Assembly (NCBI GenBank): GCA_018902385.1 | Contig: JABSSW010000024.1 | Coordinates: 372,001-436,000 of the forward strand | Length of the DNA stretch: 64,000 nucleotides | Reading direction: 5' to 3' | Source of the DNA: Physcia stellaris | Lineage: Eukaryota; Ascomycota; Lecanoromycetes; Caliciales; Physciaceae | Shown here: in pieces, positions 35,366 through 47,158 of the stretch | Layout of the letters: the number at the start of each line of letters is the position of its first letter | Position numbering within the stretch: position 1 is the stretch's first letter | Position numbers and translations under genes: made by a program | The notes under the pieces: model-generated | What the model was told of the DNA's origin: nothing | Databases searched by the model: none | Seen by the model: only the letters and a program-made list of their open reading frames with translations

Positions 35366-35774
35366 CCGTGAACACTTGGAGTTTATTCGCCAAAGTCATG
35401 CCGCATATAATGCCGTCAATATAACCGAATCTTCATTTCTAAGGTCTTTGTGCCCAAGTGCCAATGTAGCTGCTTATTATTGGTGCCAACCATATCACTG
35501 GCCCAGTTACTGACAAACTGGAGTGGACCCATATCGCAATTCCACTTCGAGTCCCCGGCTTTTAGGAAGCCTTGGTTTAGAACCGAGGTACGTCCTCTAC
35601 AACTCGTTCTTTGAAGGCTCGACATCGCGGTTTTAAATGAAGTACTTGTGAAAACCGTTCGGCTTACCTCATTGAAGATCACCGATGAGGTAATTCAAGC
35701 TACATGACATATCGCTTATAAGAGCCCAACTCCTCGATGCTCCTAGCCATGCAGTAGCTCTCCGATGGCAATGC
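35366..35774. other. Intergenic region COX18 to PTC5-like (convergent)
   Basis: It lies between two convergent 3' ends. A minus-strand frame at 35416-35682 has no recognisable motif and is not called as a gene. Confidence 0.4.
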
Positions 35775-37693
35775 TCACAGCTTCGCCTTCAGCCCGTCTC
35801 CGGCGCTCGCACTCGCCTCTCGGTTTTGCACCACCTCACCGTTTCCCTGCGCATCGCCAAAGAAGATAACTTCTACGGTCAGATCGTCTCTATATCTTCT
35901 ACTATATGGGCTCGGCAGCGTCAGTAATGCACAAACCATATCCCTATCTCTGCCACCAAGCGCGTTCCTGACTAAATGCGTCGCCGCATTCTTGTCCTCT
36001 ACCACAAACCGCTCGTTGCTATTCCTTACAGTGGAATACTGCCGTATTGGACCTCGTTGACCTAGCCCAGCCTTGTCGCCATCCGGGTTTTCGACTGGCA
36101 AAGCGTTCGAAGCACCGGTACTGAACCAGCTCATGGGCCACGAAGGGCCAGAAGTGCTAGGCGATGAGGTTTTAGGCTGCGACTCAAGCCATTGGCCGAC
36201 AAGACCAACGACTTCTTCGTTGGAGAGGAACTCCCATAGGCCATCTGTGGCCATGACCACGAAATCTCCCTTTTCTGGCTCGATCTTCGTAGTTGTGACA
36301 ATTGGTTCCGCGGTCACGTAGGGTGGGGTTCGTAAAAGAGCCGAGGGAGTACGACCGAAGAAATGTTTTTTATACGCTCCTGCGTTTCCCTGCTCCATTT
36401 GTACGAGGCGTCACCAAAGGCCCGAGAAGGTTCAAGGTTGCCCAGGATGCGCCCATTGCGCACGACGTATTGTTCGCCGGGATGCTCAGCTTGTAGACGA
36501 GCTATTTCCGAAGGCGTCCCGCCTGTCTGATCTTCCGACAGAGCGGTCGCTGTCCATTTGCCATTGGAGCCTCTACGACCGAGAACGGCTCGTGAGTCGC
36601 CTGTACAAGCTACGCGGAAGAGTTTCGATCTGCTGTCATAGAAGGAGAGGAGGGCGCAAGAACCCGAGAGAGCGGGGGCAAGAAACTCGGCAGCGGCGCG
36701 CTTGGTGTTGCTTGTTGTGACCTTTTCGACGCTATCATGGACAATTTCTTTGTCCAGGAGTACGAAGCCTTTCTTGATTGCGGCGTCTATGGCGGCTGGA
36801 GTAGGGAAGGTGGTAACAGGGTCTGTGAGGGCGGACTTATAGGTCTGATTGAGTTCGCGCGCGACGAAGGAGATGAGAACTTGACGGAGCTTTGCTGAAG
36901 TTGGCCAGCCACTACCTCGTTTGTCAGTTGGCAATGGCTATTGCTGTCTGTGGAGAACTCGCCTATGTCCATCAAATACTCCCCAGAACATCCAGTCGCT
37001 GCTTGGTGAGCCGCTTTCTGGTGGTGTGACCGTCTGAGGAACCTCGACAATCTTCTCTGCGTGATCATCTTCGATTGGATTGTTGCTAGGAATTTGAACC
37101 ACATCATATCTAACCACCCCTCTTCCTCTGCCCACAAGCCATGATTCCTCGGTCTTTCGTAATTTCTCTGTAGCTTGTTCCGGAGTCAGCATTTCCAATT
37201 GCTGTTGACCTTGGGCGCCGGTCTCTTTAGACAAAGGGGCATCGTCTACAATGTCATGCGTGTAGAACTGATCGTCCTCTACGACAAGTGCTTTCCGCGG
37301 AGACTGAGGCGCTTCCTCCGAGCCTGTACTAATAGATGCTGTTTGAGAGATGGATTTAGCATCGGTAGGAATAAAGGTTCCAGACGGCTTGCTGAGACCA
37401 GAGAAGCTTGATCCGCTTGTACTGTTTATCAAGGAAGCCTTTTCTGAACTTGGGTCCGCTGCGTAGTACCAAACGCCAGAAGCGAACGCTACCAGTGCCG
37501 CGAAGGAGACACCGCGAGAGTACATTGATGAGGATAGAACTTGAGACAGACCATGATTTCTTGCTTGGAATGAAGCTGACCGTAGGCCTATCGGACTGTT
37601 TGACGAAGTTTTGGAAATCGAATGTGGGCTCAGGATCCTGCGAACCGGCGCGCGTCGAGCAGTACGGAATGCTTGTACTGCCGCTCGACGCAT
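35775..37693 (-). CDS. PTC5: Mitochondrial PP2C phosphatase (PTC5-like)
   Basis: A metal-dependent PP2C Ser/Thr phosphatase. Yeast Ptc5 acts on the pyruvate dehydrogenase complex in mitochondria. The N-terminus is Arg-rich (MRRAAVQAFRTARRAPVRR), then a hydrophobic stretch (GVSFAALVAFASGVWYYA). Catalytic motifs are WMFWGVFDGHSGW (built across a GC-AG intron at 36912-36962), GSCALLSFY, VACTGDSRAVLG, LSEDQTGGTP, EPSRAFGDASYKW, FVVMATDGLWEFLSNEEVV and YRDDLTVEVIFFG with the metal-binding Asp. As given, the frame breaks after QERIK. One more base in the T6 run at 36366-36371 restores RIKKHFFGRTPSALLRTPPY. About 620 residues. PTC6 is a less likely alternative. Confidence 0.88.
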
Positions 37694-38095
37694 TGAAGAA
37701 GCTTAATGCGCCAGCAAGGAGAGCCTGTTGGGTTGACAGCGACAGTCTAAGATCAAGGTGGTCGTCAAGAGGTAAGATCTTATAGTGCACGTGAGATGGT
37801 GAAGACCCTGACCGTTGCGACGCGCTAGTGGCCCGCTTCGCCGTCGGCCAAGGCAGAAAACTCTTAGTGCGGCTCAGCTGTGGGGCTGAGAAGTTGACGT
37901 CATGGCTTGGCATCGACTCATCACTTTTGCCTTTGGCTAGTGTGATACTTGTGACAAAGCCATACAACTCACTCACATCTTGAGCAGGTCTATTATTCAA
38001 TTCAGCTCTCTCTTTTCAAAGCTTCACAAACAGACTCACGAAGCGGAACAGCAGCCCAAACCTAAGACCCACCACCGCCCAAATTCTGACGAACG
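37694..38095. promoter_or_regulatory. Divergent PTC5/RQC1 intergenic region
   Basis: About 400 bases between divergent start codons with no credible gene. Promoters of both flanking genes must lie here. Confidence 0.45.
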
Positions 38096-40432
38096 ATGTC
38101 ATCAAGAGTGTTGCGTAAGCTGCAGAGGGAGCAAGAACAGAAGAAGCAATTTGAACATCAAGCAGAGAAGTCATCTGAAGATGAAAGCGAGGAAGACGCC
38201 GTGGAGCCGAAATCTCCGGAAAAGAAGCCCCTCAATGCCTTTGATATGTTAGCGGAAGGCGACGATGAAGGCGCAAGCGTCGACGAGATAGACCCTAGCG
38301 ACGAGGAAGTCTCTTCGCAAGAAAAGGGGAGCCTGTCAGCAGCAAAACCCTCAAATGACTCAGGGACACCCAAGTCAAGAGGCAAGGCGAAAAAGAAAAA
38401 GAAAAATAAGAAAGCGAAAGCTGCAAGGGCTGAACGTGGGGACGATGCAGCGAAAGCAAGCGGCGTTACTCAGGGTAAGGAGCAGAAAGATGAGATTGAT
38501 AAAGCGCTGGAGTCACTAGCCGTCAAGACGCAGGATGGCTCCTATACAATATCAGGCAAGAAACCCGACGAGTCCTATACTCAGCTCTGTCGACTTCTCG
38601 AGGTGGAGTCGAAGCATCTCAATGCGCTCAACGAGATGAAGAGACTGTTTGGTAATATAATGACCGAAGATGAGACTCCGCAGCCCGCGCAACGGAGAGG
38701 TAGAGGCCCAACTCATCTCGATCTTGGCGGAGCTTTAGCTGCGCGACACAGTCCAGTATCAAGGGGCCAAGGCTTGAGTGGGCTGGCACTTCGAAGAAAT
38801 GTCTTCATGATGGGCAAGGAAGAGTGGCCAAAAGCGACCAGTGGAGGACTCGGAATGGAGCTTGAACGAACAGACAGCGACGGCACCAAGCATTATCGAT
38901 TCGTTCATAACACAGCCTATCAAGACGTGCAACGGCAATTCCAGTCTTGTGTAGAATCTATGGACCCACAACGCATGATACAGATGCTTCAGTTTAACCC
39001 GTACCACATATCCACAATCCTCCAGGTCTCCGAAATAGCAAAGCAGCAGGGTGATCACTCTGTATCAGGAGACCTTCTCGAGCGAGCGCTTTTCTCGTTT
39101 GGCCGATCGGTCCACTCATCATTTACTACGGCACTCGCGGAGGGTAAAGCAAGACTGGATTTTCGACGTCCGGAGAATCGAGAATTCTGGCTTGCAGCAT
39201 GGCGGTACATTGGAAACTTAGGCCAAAGGGGCACCTGGCGCACGAACTACGAATGGGCAAAGCTGCTTTTGGCGATGGATCCTGAAAGCGACCCTTACGG
39301 CGTGACAATGGTCATAGATCAACTAGCACTTCGTGGCGGCCAAGCTGATCATCTCTTGAGACTAAGTTCATGTCCTTTGATCATCGAGGATGGATGGATC
39401 TCTATGCCCAATATACGTATATCAGCCGCGCTTGCAGAATACAGGCTCAAACGAGCAGACGAGTCTCGTGCTTCCCTGGGTGGAGCGGTGCAAGACTTCC
39501 CTTGGATATTCGCCCACCTTTTCAAAGAACTAAACATCGAGCACATTCCCAAGTCCATATGGGGTAAAGAACCGCGTACAGACCGAGAGAAGCTAGAAAG
39601 CGCAAGCTACGTCCACCGCGCCAAAGACCTCTGGAACACGCCCGACACAATCTCCTTCCTCGTCGAGGTCGTGGACACGACCAAAGCTTTACCCAATCCT
39701 CCCCTCTCCGATCAACCGGTCACCCTCAGCGAAGCCCGCCACATCCTCCTCTCCGGCATCCCGCAACTCATCGCCCTCATCCCACGCTCCTACACCACCA
39801 TGTCCTCCTCATCCTCCGACCCCCTCCCTCCACCCAACAACCTAGAATCCTACACCACAACTCTCCCCAACGCTCCCCAAATGCCCGTATCCGCCTACCA
39901 CGGCCCCTTCGACTCAGACAACGACTCCACAGACGCAGAAGAACTCGCCCCTCCCATCCGACCTCCTCAAACGGCCAACCCCGCCGCTCCAACCGACGAA
40001 GAAGAACCCGACCCCGCCACCGAGCGCGGCATCCGCGGCTTCTTCTCGCGCTTCCTCGCCTGGCCGAACCCCAACTCCGGCCGTCCGCCCCAGCAGCAGC
40101 CAGCCGCCTCCCCTTCCGACGACGACGACGGCAACGACGATATCCATCGCAGAATCGATGAGCACGAGGAAGAAGCCTACGACGAGGACGCGAACAAACG
40201 CTGGCTTGCGGGGAGGGGAATGCTGCAGCTCAAGGACTTCGTCGAGCGGCACGGCGCTGATGACGGAGCTTGGAGCGGGGGAGAGGTTGAGCGGGAGGGC
40301 AGAGCTTTGGTGGGGGAGTATGTGCGTCGGGTGAAGCTGCTGGGGGAGGTGGATAGGAGGTTTATTCTTGAGTATGCGCTTCGGCAGGGGGCTGGGGAGG
40401 GGGTGAGGGGGTTGGTGGGACGGTTTTTGTAG
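38096..40432 (+). CDS. RQC1: Ribosome quality control subunit RQC1/TCF25
   Basis: A component of the complex that handles nascent chains on stalled 60S subunits, working with the Ltn1 ligase. Single exon of 778 residues. The N-terminus MSSRVLRKLQREQEQKKQ is followed by acidic sequence and a strongly basic patch (KAKKKKKNKKAKAAR), typical of Tcf25. The conserved core includes NVFMMGKEEWPKATSGGLGM, HNTAYQDVQRQFQSCVESMD, LQFNPYHISTILQVSEIAKQ, ENREFWLAAWRYIGNLGQRG and MDPESDPYGVTMVIDQLALR. The C-terminus is Pro/Asp-rich and then helical. Intact. Confidence 0.92.
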   Translation: MSSRVLRKLQREQEQKKQFEHQAEKSSEDESEEDAVEPKSPEKKPLNAFDMLAEGDDEGASVDEIDPSDEEVSSQEKGSLSAAKPSNDSGTPKSRGKAKKKKKNKKAKAARAERGDDAAKASGVTQGKEQKDEIDKALESLAVKTQDGSYTISGKKPDESYTQLCRLLEVESKHLNALNEMKRLFGNIMTEDETPQPAQRRGRGPTHLDLGGALAARHSPVSRGQGLSGLALRRNVFMMGKEEWPKATSGGLGMELERTDSDGTKHYRFVHNTAYQDVQRQFQSCVESMDPQRMIQMLQFNPYHISTILQVSEIAKQQGDHSVSGDLLERALFSFGRSVHSSFTTALAEGKARLDFRRPENREFWLAAWRYIGNLGQRGTWRTNYEWAKLLLAMDPESDPYGVTMVIDQLALRGGQADHLLRLSSCPLIIEDGWISMPNIRISAALAEYRLKRADESRASLGGAVQDFPWIFAHLFKELNIEHIPKSIWGKEPRTDREKLESASYVHRAKDLWNTPDTISFLVEVVDTTKALPNPPLSDQPVTLSEARHILLSGIPQLIALIPRSYTTMSSSSSDPLPPPNNLESYTTTLPNAPQMPVSAYHGPFDSDNDSTDAEELAPPIRPPQTANPAAPTDEEEPDPATERGIRGFFSRFLAWPNPNSGRPPQQQPAASPSDDDDGNDDIHRRIDEHEEEAYDEDANKRWLAGRGMLQLKDFVERHGADDGAWSGGEVEREGRALVGEYVRRVKLLGEVDRRFILEYALRQGAGEGVRGLVGRFL

Positions 40433-40651
40433 TGGTTTGGGTATACGTCGCTGGAAGAGAATAGAGGGAGATCTTGTCTTTAACGCTGATGTTGAGAGCA
40501 TTCGTGAATTTCATCGTAAGATAATTGAGCCAAGTGTACGAACCATGCCACGCCCAACTAACAAACCCCCATTATCCTCACCAAGAGGGCTGTATACACT
40601 CAAGAACCAACGCCAACAGCAATGCACACAATCTACCCCCAAACCGCTGAA

Positions 40652-42634
40652 TTATACCCAAACCATCCGCACCCCAACCGCAACACCCACCACAGCAAGC
40701 ATGACAGGAACACTCCACACCACCAACGCCCCCCTCCCCATCCCTCCCTCTCCCTCAGCCTCATCCCGAGCCCCCCCATCCAGCCGCCTCTCCGCCCGCT
40801 GGTCCGCATCACCAAGGGTAGTAGCCTTCGCAAAAAGATCCTCAATCCCCGTATCCATGCCATAAACATTCCCGGGGAAGAATTTCTGCGCGCCGAACTT
40901 CACAGGGCTGAGCTCATCCTCTCCCCTTTCTCCGAACCGCGTTGAAGCCGGGCTTGCGGTCTCGCTCTCGGCGTCGTCGTGCAGCCTCGCGTTCTTGAAC
41001 ATCTGCGACGGCTTGGGTTTGTTCCTGCTGAAGAAGTTGTGCTGTTGGGCTGAGGCGCGCTCCATTGGGCCTGGGCGGTAGGGGGGGTTGCGGAGGGCGT
41101 GGGCTTGGGAGACGGGGTTTGGGGGAGGTGGCCGTAGAAGGGGTTGGGGGTTCGGGTTGCTGTCTTGCTTTTGGCTGAGATTGGGACTGGGGGCGGGAGT
41201 CGCGGTAAGAGACCGATGGACGCAGAGAGAATTGTTCTTGGGGCCGGGAGGCCTCCCAATCCATGGCGTCTTCGTCTTCCGGGGTGGAGTGGGGGGGTTG
41301 TATTGTGGGATGAATGGCTGCTGCGGGCGACGAGGGGGAGCGAGTTGATTGATTGGAAAGCGATCGGCAGAGCGATTGGAGCGATTGCTGCCGAAGTTTT
41401 GTTGTGCTTGGGAGGTGAAGTCGGGTTGGTCTGGTCGGGATGTTGCTCGTGGTTTTCGCGGCTCTTGGGCTAGTAACGAACCAGGGCTGTAGTTGCGTAG
41501 GATTCGCGGAGTGGAGTCCCAGCGTATGGTTCTATAAGGGAGAAAGGCGGACTGCGATTGATTAGTGAATACACCGAGTAATACAAGACTGATACTTACA
41601 AGTAGAGTCACCGCCAGCATGAACGCATGCAGCCCCTTCCATTGTTGAGCATCGAGTTCGACTGCTCCGGGGTTTGCAATGAAGTTCCACCCAGCCCACC
41701 TTAAAGCAAGAAACATCGCCTGAAGTTGATAGAACTCCTTCCGACCAGCTGGGCGGCCGTAGACGAGCTTCATTTTCATCACCCACATTGGGTTCCACCA
41801 TATTGAGAGCACGCCGAGGACTAGACTCCATCCAACGAGCGATGCGAAAAGCTCGTCGCAGAATTTTTGCAGAGGCGTCATGCGAAAGACCTGTGAGGCG
41901 CAGCTGGAGACCGATGGCGAATCGGAATCATCCCAGAGGTATTCGAGCTCATCCACGAGGCCTTCCAGCTGCTCCTTCGGTTTAATAAGATTAATCACAT
42001 GCCATAGTGATTGCCCAATCCAGCTCATGAACCACATGAGCTTGCCCAAGGTCAGAAGCAGAGAAGCAAGATCGTACTGCCAGCCCCGGCGATCAACCCA
42101 CGATTCATTCGGCTTCTTCAGCGCTCGTCCCAGGTTATCCGCGTCAACGAAATAATCGCTATGCTTCATCTTCTCCCGAATGTTGGTCTCGCATCCTTCG
42201 CAAACGGGCGGATACGTCTCTTGCAGATCTTGGACATATGTTTTGTAGCTTTTTTCCCAGTCGGCAGTCGAGGGAGGGGTGTATTCGGCCAGGATATCCT
42301 TGACGATGATCTGATTCTGAAGACATCTCTGGCAGAAGGGCGACTCTTCGCGAGTAACTAAGCCAGGCGGAGACTCGGAACGGGGTCGAGCTTTGGCAAA
42401 GCGAGTCCCTGGCTGCGACGCCGTGACTGGAGGGTCGGTGATCTCTCCATTCTGCACGAGGACTCAGTCGAGCCCGGAGCATCTAGTATGGAGAGATAAA
42501 TTTTTACATACCTTGTCAAGATGGTTCACGGCCTCGCATTTCTTACACTCCCATCGACGGGTATCTGCAGGTAAAGAAGTGGCTGACCGGCAGCCGCAAT
42601 AGAAGCAAGTAAACCGCTTCTGCCAACGTGGCAT
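40652..42634 (-). CDS. IMA1: Inner nuclear membrane protein Ima1-like
   Basis: An Ima1/Samp1-type inner nuclear membrane protein involved in nuclear envelope and microtubule links. Exon 1 is 42634-42512 and exon 2 is 42451-40652. The zinc-binding N-terminus is FTCFYCGCRS...RWECKKCEAVNHLDKNGEI, the Ima1_N signature spanning the intron. More Cys pairs follow (CQRCLQNQ, CEGCETN). A membrane region includes LLLTLGKLMWFMSWIGQSLW, FASLVGWSLVLGVLSIWW and FMLAVTLLVSISLVLLGVF. A long Pro/Ser/Asn-rich tail follows. The stop at 40652 is in low-complexity sequence, so the true C-terminus may differ. Confidence 0.86.
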
Positions 42635-43251
42635 GGTAGCCGAGAAAGTCGTCTGTTGACAGTTGAGAGTCGCAAAATATTGACAAAACCGGAGTTAAGA
42701 GGTGGTTTCGGGATTAGCGCTTCGACGAAGCAGTAGTAATCGGACAAGATGAGATTCAACAGGTTCTGATCCTTCAAAAGATGTACACATAGTAACTATA
42801 TGATGAAGACATATAAAAATATCAGAAGAAGAACGGAAGAAAGGTAAGTGATCTGAAGTCTTCTCAATCTCTTGAAGGTAGTGACGAAAGATTTCTACAA
42901 CACTCCATCTTTCATTTCTTTGTCACGGCTATTGTCATTGCTGTATTTAGAATTTGTAGAGTGAATCCGACGAGAACAATAGGCATATGTCCTATGTGTT
43001 GAGTCCAAGGTTCTTAGCGTTCCTCAATTCAGTGAAGCAGGACGACATGGCGCTCCTGTAAAGCTTCACACGCAGCCATATGGAAGCGGACGGGACGCTT
43101 CATAACACAAATCTACGCTATGATAGAGATGGCTGACCTTTAGGTCATCTGTAATGTAGTACATCCAGTCCTACAATTGGTAAAGCTCAGCCAAGCTGAT
43201 TGCCAAAGTTTGAAATTCGATATCTCAATCAGCGAGCCTTGAAAGCACAAC
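42635..43251. other. Intergenic region IMA1 to ALG14
   Basis: Around 600 bases separating divergent genes. I see AT-rich sequence and no supported feature. Confidence 0.45.
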
Positions 43252-44142
43252 ATGGGCTTCCAAACAACCCTCCTCATCACCGCTCTCATCCTATCCCTAA
43301 TCTCCTTCTACGTACGTGATCCTCCGCCCTCATCTCTCCCTCCCAAACCCCCTAGCCTTCTATCATCCTCCCCCTTCCCCCTTTCCACAACCTCATCCAC
43401 CCCAACTAACGCCCACCCCTCACCAGCTCCGCCTGCTCCACACCCTCCCAGGCCTCAACCCCCACCCCACCCCCTTCCCCCGCCACCGCGGCACCCCAAC
43501 TCACCTCCTCATCGTCCTCGGCTCAGGGGGCCACACAGCGGAGATGTTCTCCCTCCTCCACTCACTAGACCCATACTCCTACAGTCACCGCTCCTACCTC
43601 ATCAGCTCAGACGACGACTTCAGCGCTCTCAAAGCCGTGGAATTCGAAACGGGGCTCGCCGAACGGTCGGGCAAAGGGGAGGCAGCGATCGGGACGTATT
43701 CACTACACACCGTCCCCCGCGCGCGCCGCATCCACCAATCCCTCCTCAGCACCCCGCTCTCCGCCCTCCACTGCCTCGTCTCCTGCCTGCGATTACTACG
43801 CACACCGCCAACCGCGGCGCCGGACCTGATTTTGCTGAACGGGCCTGGGACGGCTGTGATAGTCGTTTTTGCTTCTCTTCTTTTGCGGTTTTTTGGGCTT
43901 GGGGGCGGGCGGCGGGCGGGTGGGGGTAGGGGCGTGGAAGGGGAGGGGGCGTGGATGGGGGAGGGGGTCAGGGGAGCAAGGGGCGCACGAGAACGATCTA
44001 CATCGAGTCCTGGGCTCGTGTCCAGAGACTCAGTCTCAGCGGACGGATACTGGCGGCGTGCGGTGCGGTGGATAGGTTGCTTGTGCAGTGGGAGCCGCTG
44101 AGGGGGAAGGGGGCGGAGTGGATGGGGTGGATGGTTAGGTAG
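43252..44142 (+). CDS. ALG14: ALG14 UDP-GlcNAc transferase membrane subunit
   Basis: It anchors Alg13 to the ER to add the second GlcNAc to dolichol-PP-GlcNAc. Exon 1, 43252-43311, encodes the membrane anchor (LLITALILSLISFY). Exon 2 starts at 43427 (LRLLHTLPGL). Signature blocks are THLLIVLGSGGHTAEMFSLL, YLISSDDDFSALKAVEFE, HTVPRARRIHQSLLSTPL and DLILLNGPGTAVIVVFASLL. The family tail RTIYIESWARVQRLSLSGRI...VQWEPLRG lies in a different frame ending at 44142. The frames are separated by an extremely G-rich stretch (about 43900-43990) holding either a short GT-AG intron or a homopolymer error. Confidence 0.87.
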
Positions 44143-45273
44143 TTTTTGGAGGCTTGTTTGGTTGGGTGGGTGAACGGGGGTGAAGGGGTGAAGGGGAGGG
44201 GGGAAGGGAGATGGGTGGGTTGTGCTGTAGGGATGAAGGGAGGGAGGGAAGGGAGGCAGGAGGGAAAGAAATCGGGGAATTCCATACAGAAGTCATTTGT
44301 CAGACCATCTGCTAAGACGCGTTGATCGTGCAAGCTCAATCCGGAAATAACACTCTACTGGGTCATTGTCTGCTACCCTATCTTGCACACGGGAGATCCT
44401 AAAAATTATGCAGTCCGCCAAACAACCGATCAACGCCCGTCCATCTGCTACTCTATCTTGCGAGCCGGGTATCTCAATCTACCTTGCACTCATGTAGCCA
44501 GCCAACGGCCCCATCGAGTGAGCATAAAGTATTGGCTCGGAACGGGGGAATCGAGATTCGTACGAGAATGGATACAACAGGATACAGTTCCAAAGTCTTC
44601 TAGATGTATTAGGTTTTGTGGGGTGCGGCTCGCTCAACAAGAATACTTGTGGGCTACATAATTATTATGTCGTTTTGTGTGGTACTCGAAACATCCCCCA
44701 TATTAATTTTGATATTCCACCACAGTTATTCCACCGCAGCACTCAGCCACCTCGTTGTCTTGGATTTCGCATGCGTTCCCTCACAAGCCGTCGCATGATA
44801 TGCCCATTGGCTATGCTCCACACACGGGCCCAGTGACCAAGGTCTAGATCACGAGATGGAGCCCTGTTCTCCAAATAAACCATGCATCGACACCAATACA
44901 TCCATATGACAAGACGCGTACCCGTGTTTGGCGAAACGCATATGAAGACCGCATGAAAACAGCATGGAGACGATGTGAAGAAGACAACATCTTTTAATCC
45001 CGTCCTAAGTCGAGCAATCGTAGATCTGTCGGGGTAAGCTGTCGGCGTGCAGGCCCCCCCCCGGGCACGCGGAAAAGCCAGGTTAGGCCGGCGGTGGATT
45101 TGTGGGGGGCGGCCAAGGATCATTCGCGAGGATCCCTGTAGATGTGGATGACATTTCTTCCTCCCCACGTAGTGGGTAGTAAGATATTGGTGTAAGCAAA
45201 TTTGCGACTAGCGCGACACAGTAAGCTTTCCTGAAAACCGTAGATGTGTCGCTGATCCTGTGAATCATCCCGC
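44143..45273. other. 1.1-kb intergenic region ALG14 to RTT106 (convergent)
   Basis: No supported gene or RNA. It starts with G-rich sequence (44150-44280), contains a C10 run near 45054, and has several short open frames without motifs. Confidence 0.45.
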
Positions 45274-46729
45274 TCAGAGTACATCGTCCTCCTCCACGTG
45301 ATTCTCTTCGCCAGCTGGCCCGTTGCCACCATCTTCTTCTTCTTCATCGCTAGTGCCACTTCCCTCGCTCTCCCCTTCACTGCCAGGGTCGAAGTTTTCA
45401 TCGTCTTCTTCCTCATCGTCATCTTCCAGATCACCGGCTTCTTGTGCTGCTTTTTCCAGCTCGCCAGGACCATCAGCCTCATCCGGACCGTCTCTCTCGC
45501 CTTTAACGCCGTTGACATTGTGTCTCTTTGCTCGTCTCTGCTCAGCCATGCTGGCATCTTGAAGTTGATGGCGCTTGACGTATGCATCGATATTGGTAAA
45601 TTCAGCCTGATCTATCATTGAGAATTCATACTCCTGTGGTTCACTCTTGCTTGAGGAGCCCCGTGCATTTATGTTGAGATTGAATGTTCGCTGTAACACT
45701 GACGTGTAGGAAACAGAGTCAATTGAATCGAATGAGAAGAAAATGAGAGGCTTCTTGAAACCCCAGAGTATACCAGTAGGAAGGAAGAATAGGAATCCAT
45801 CTTTACTGCCGCGGAAAGCCTTCACATGAACAGCTTTGTCGCCCTTTTTGTAAGGCTGAGCAGTCTCACTCACAAATTCAGCCGGATCAGGCTCGATTAC
45901 TTGACTGCTGTGGCCAGCCCTGCGTCGCAGACGCTCATTAAGTATCGCGATAGTGATGCTTTTGTATGTCTCCTCTGATCCGACGACGTCACTACACAGG
46001 CCCAGTTTGGGCGTTGTATTCGGTACAGTCCAAAGTATCTGTTCAGGTATAGAGACTCCTTCCGAGGTGTCGGTTATACCATCTCCATTGACGGGAATAA
46101 CACAAAAATTGTATTGCGCTTGAGCTTTCTCCGGCGTAGGTAAGCAGACAATTTGTGCGACATCGTGCCATTGGACGCCGAATTCGACGTCTTCAGTGGT
46201 AGGGTTCCTCGCCCGCAAGCCTGTTGTCTTGTCCCCGATCTCTAAATTCAACTTCTTCCGCTGAGGAACCGTGAAGGAGAGTTCCTTGATAATGCTATAG
46301 GTTCCAGCTTTCCAAAGGCCATTCGTATGTTCCCTGCCATTAACGCCAGTGTCTAGCTTTCTTTTCTTCGACGGCTGGTCTTCATTTGACAGTGAGTCGC
46401 CGCGCAAGGTAATAACGTATTGGGAGACGTCTCGAAAAAGCTGGTCGAGCTCTGGGTGCGTTGCTGTAAACTGATTAGTATTGATGGAATCGATAGCGCA
46501 CTCAAACTAAAAGCAAGACTTGTGGGTCAATCAACATTTGTGGTGTTCTAAAAACATAGGATAGGCTTGAACAGCAGCTGTTCAGTGGGCAGATGTGTAA
46601 ATGCGAAGAATACCTTAAGACACGGTGAAGGGCAGTATGTTGCAGCTTACCAACAGCTTCGTGACCTCTCTTGCCAAGGTCTTTCTGTCCTTCAAATGCT
46701 TGGTCAATAAGGCTTCGAGTAGAGCTCAT
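45274..46729 (-). CDS. RTT106: Histone chaperone RTT106
   Basis: A histone H3-H4 chaperone in replication-coupled nucleosome assembly and silencing. Exon 1 from ATG 46729 (MSSTRSLIDQAFEGQKDLGK) ends in an intron whose acceptor TTTACAG gives HEAVATHPELDQLFRDV. The tandem PH-like region includes WKAGTYSIIKELSFTVPQRK, FLPTGILWGFKKPLIFFSFD and SVSYTSVLQRTFNLNI. The linker VNGREHTNGLW precedes it. The C-terminus is strongly acidic (DDDEEEDDENFDPGSEGESE), as in Rtt106. Intact. Confidence 0.92.
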
Positions 46730-47158
46730 ATTGAAAAAGCTCTCTAGAGATGTTGAAAGTGTAGCTATGGCGATGATACTGTAGGAAAGGTAGTAAAAGT
46801 TGCCAATCGAGCCATTGAAACCGATATTGAGCTAGTACAAAACTAGCTAGATCATCACCCGGACTACCCACCTACTATCAAAAAGCACCACAATACGGTA
46901 CCACGGTCTTAGGTGTAATCGAGGGTCAATTTCCGGAAACCACGCATCGGTCACCATTTCTCTCATGCATTAGAATGTGCTTCACGGTGTTTGCTTGTAC
47001 AGTCTATGCACTACACTTCTTACCTGATTCGAGTTCTGCAATATCAATTGATAGTACCAAACACCATCAGGGCGCATTCTCAAAGTCAAGTTCTGATATA
47101 CAAGCTTACAATAGACTAAGACACACAAGTCGAGCACCCATTAAGTAGGTCAGAACCT
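46730..47158. other. Intergenic region RTT106 to Hsp70-like gene
   Basis: About 430 bases without a supported gene. It includes the RTT106 promoter and the 3' end of the Hsp70-like gene. Confidence 0.45.

Noticed and set aside
35416-35682. 88-codon minus-strand frame between COX18 and PTC5
   Set aside because: No motif, no recognisable family and no splice support. It lies between two convergent 3' ends.
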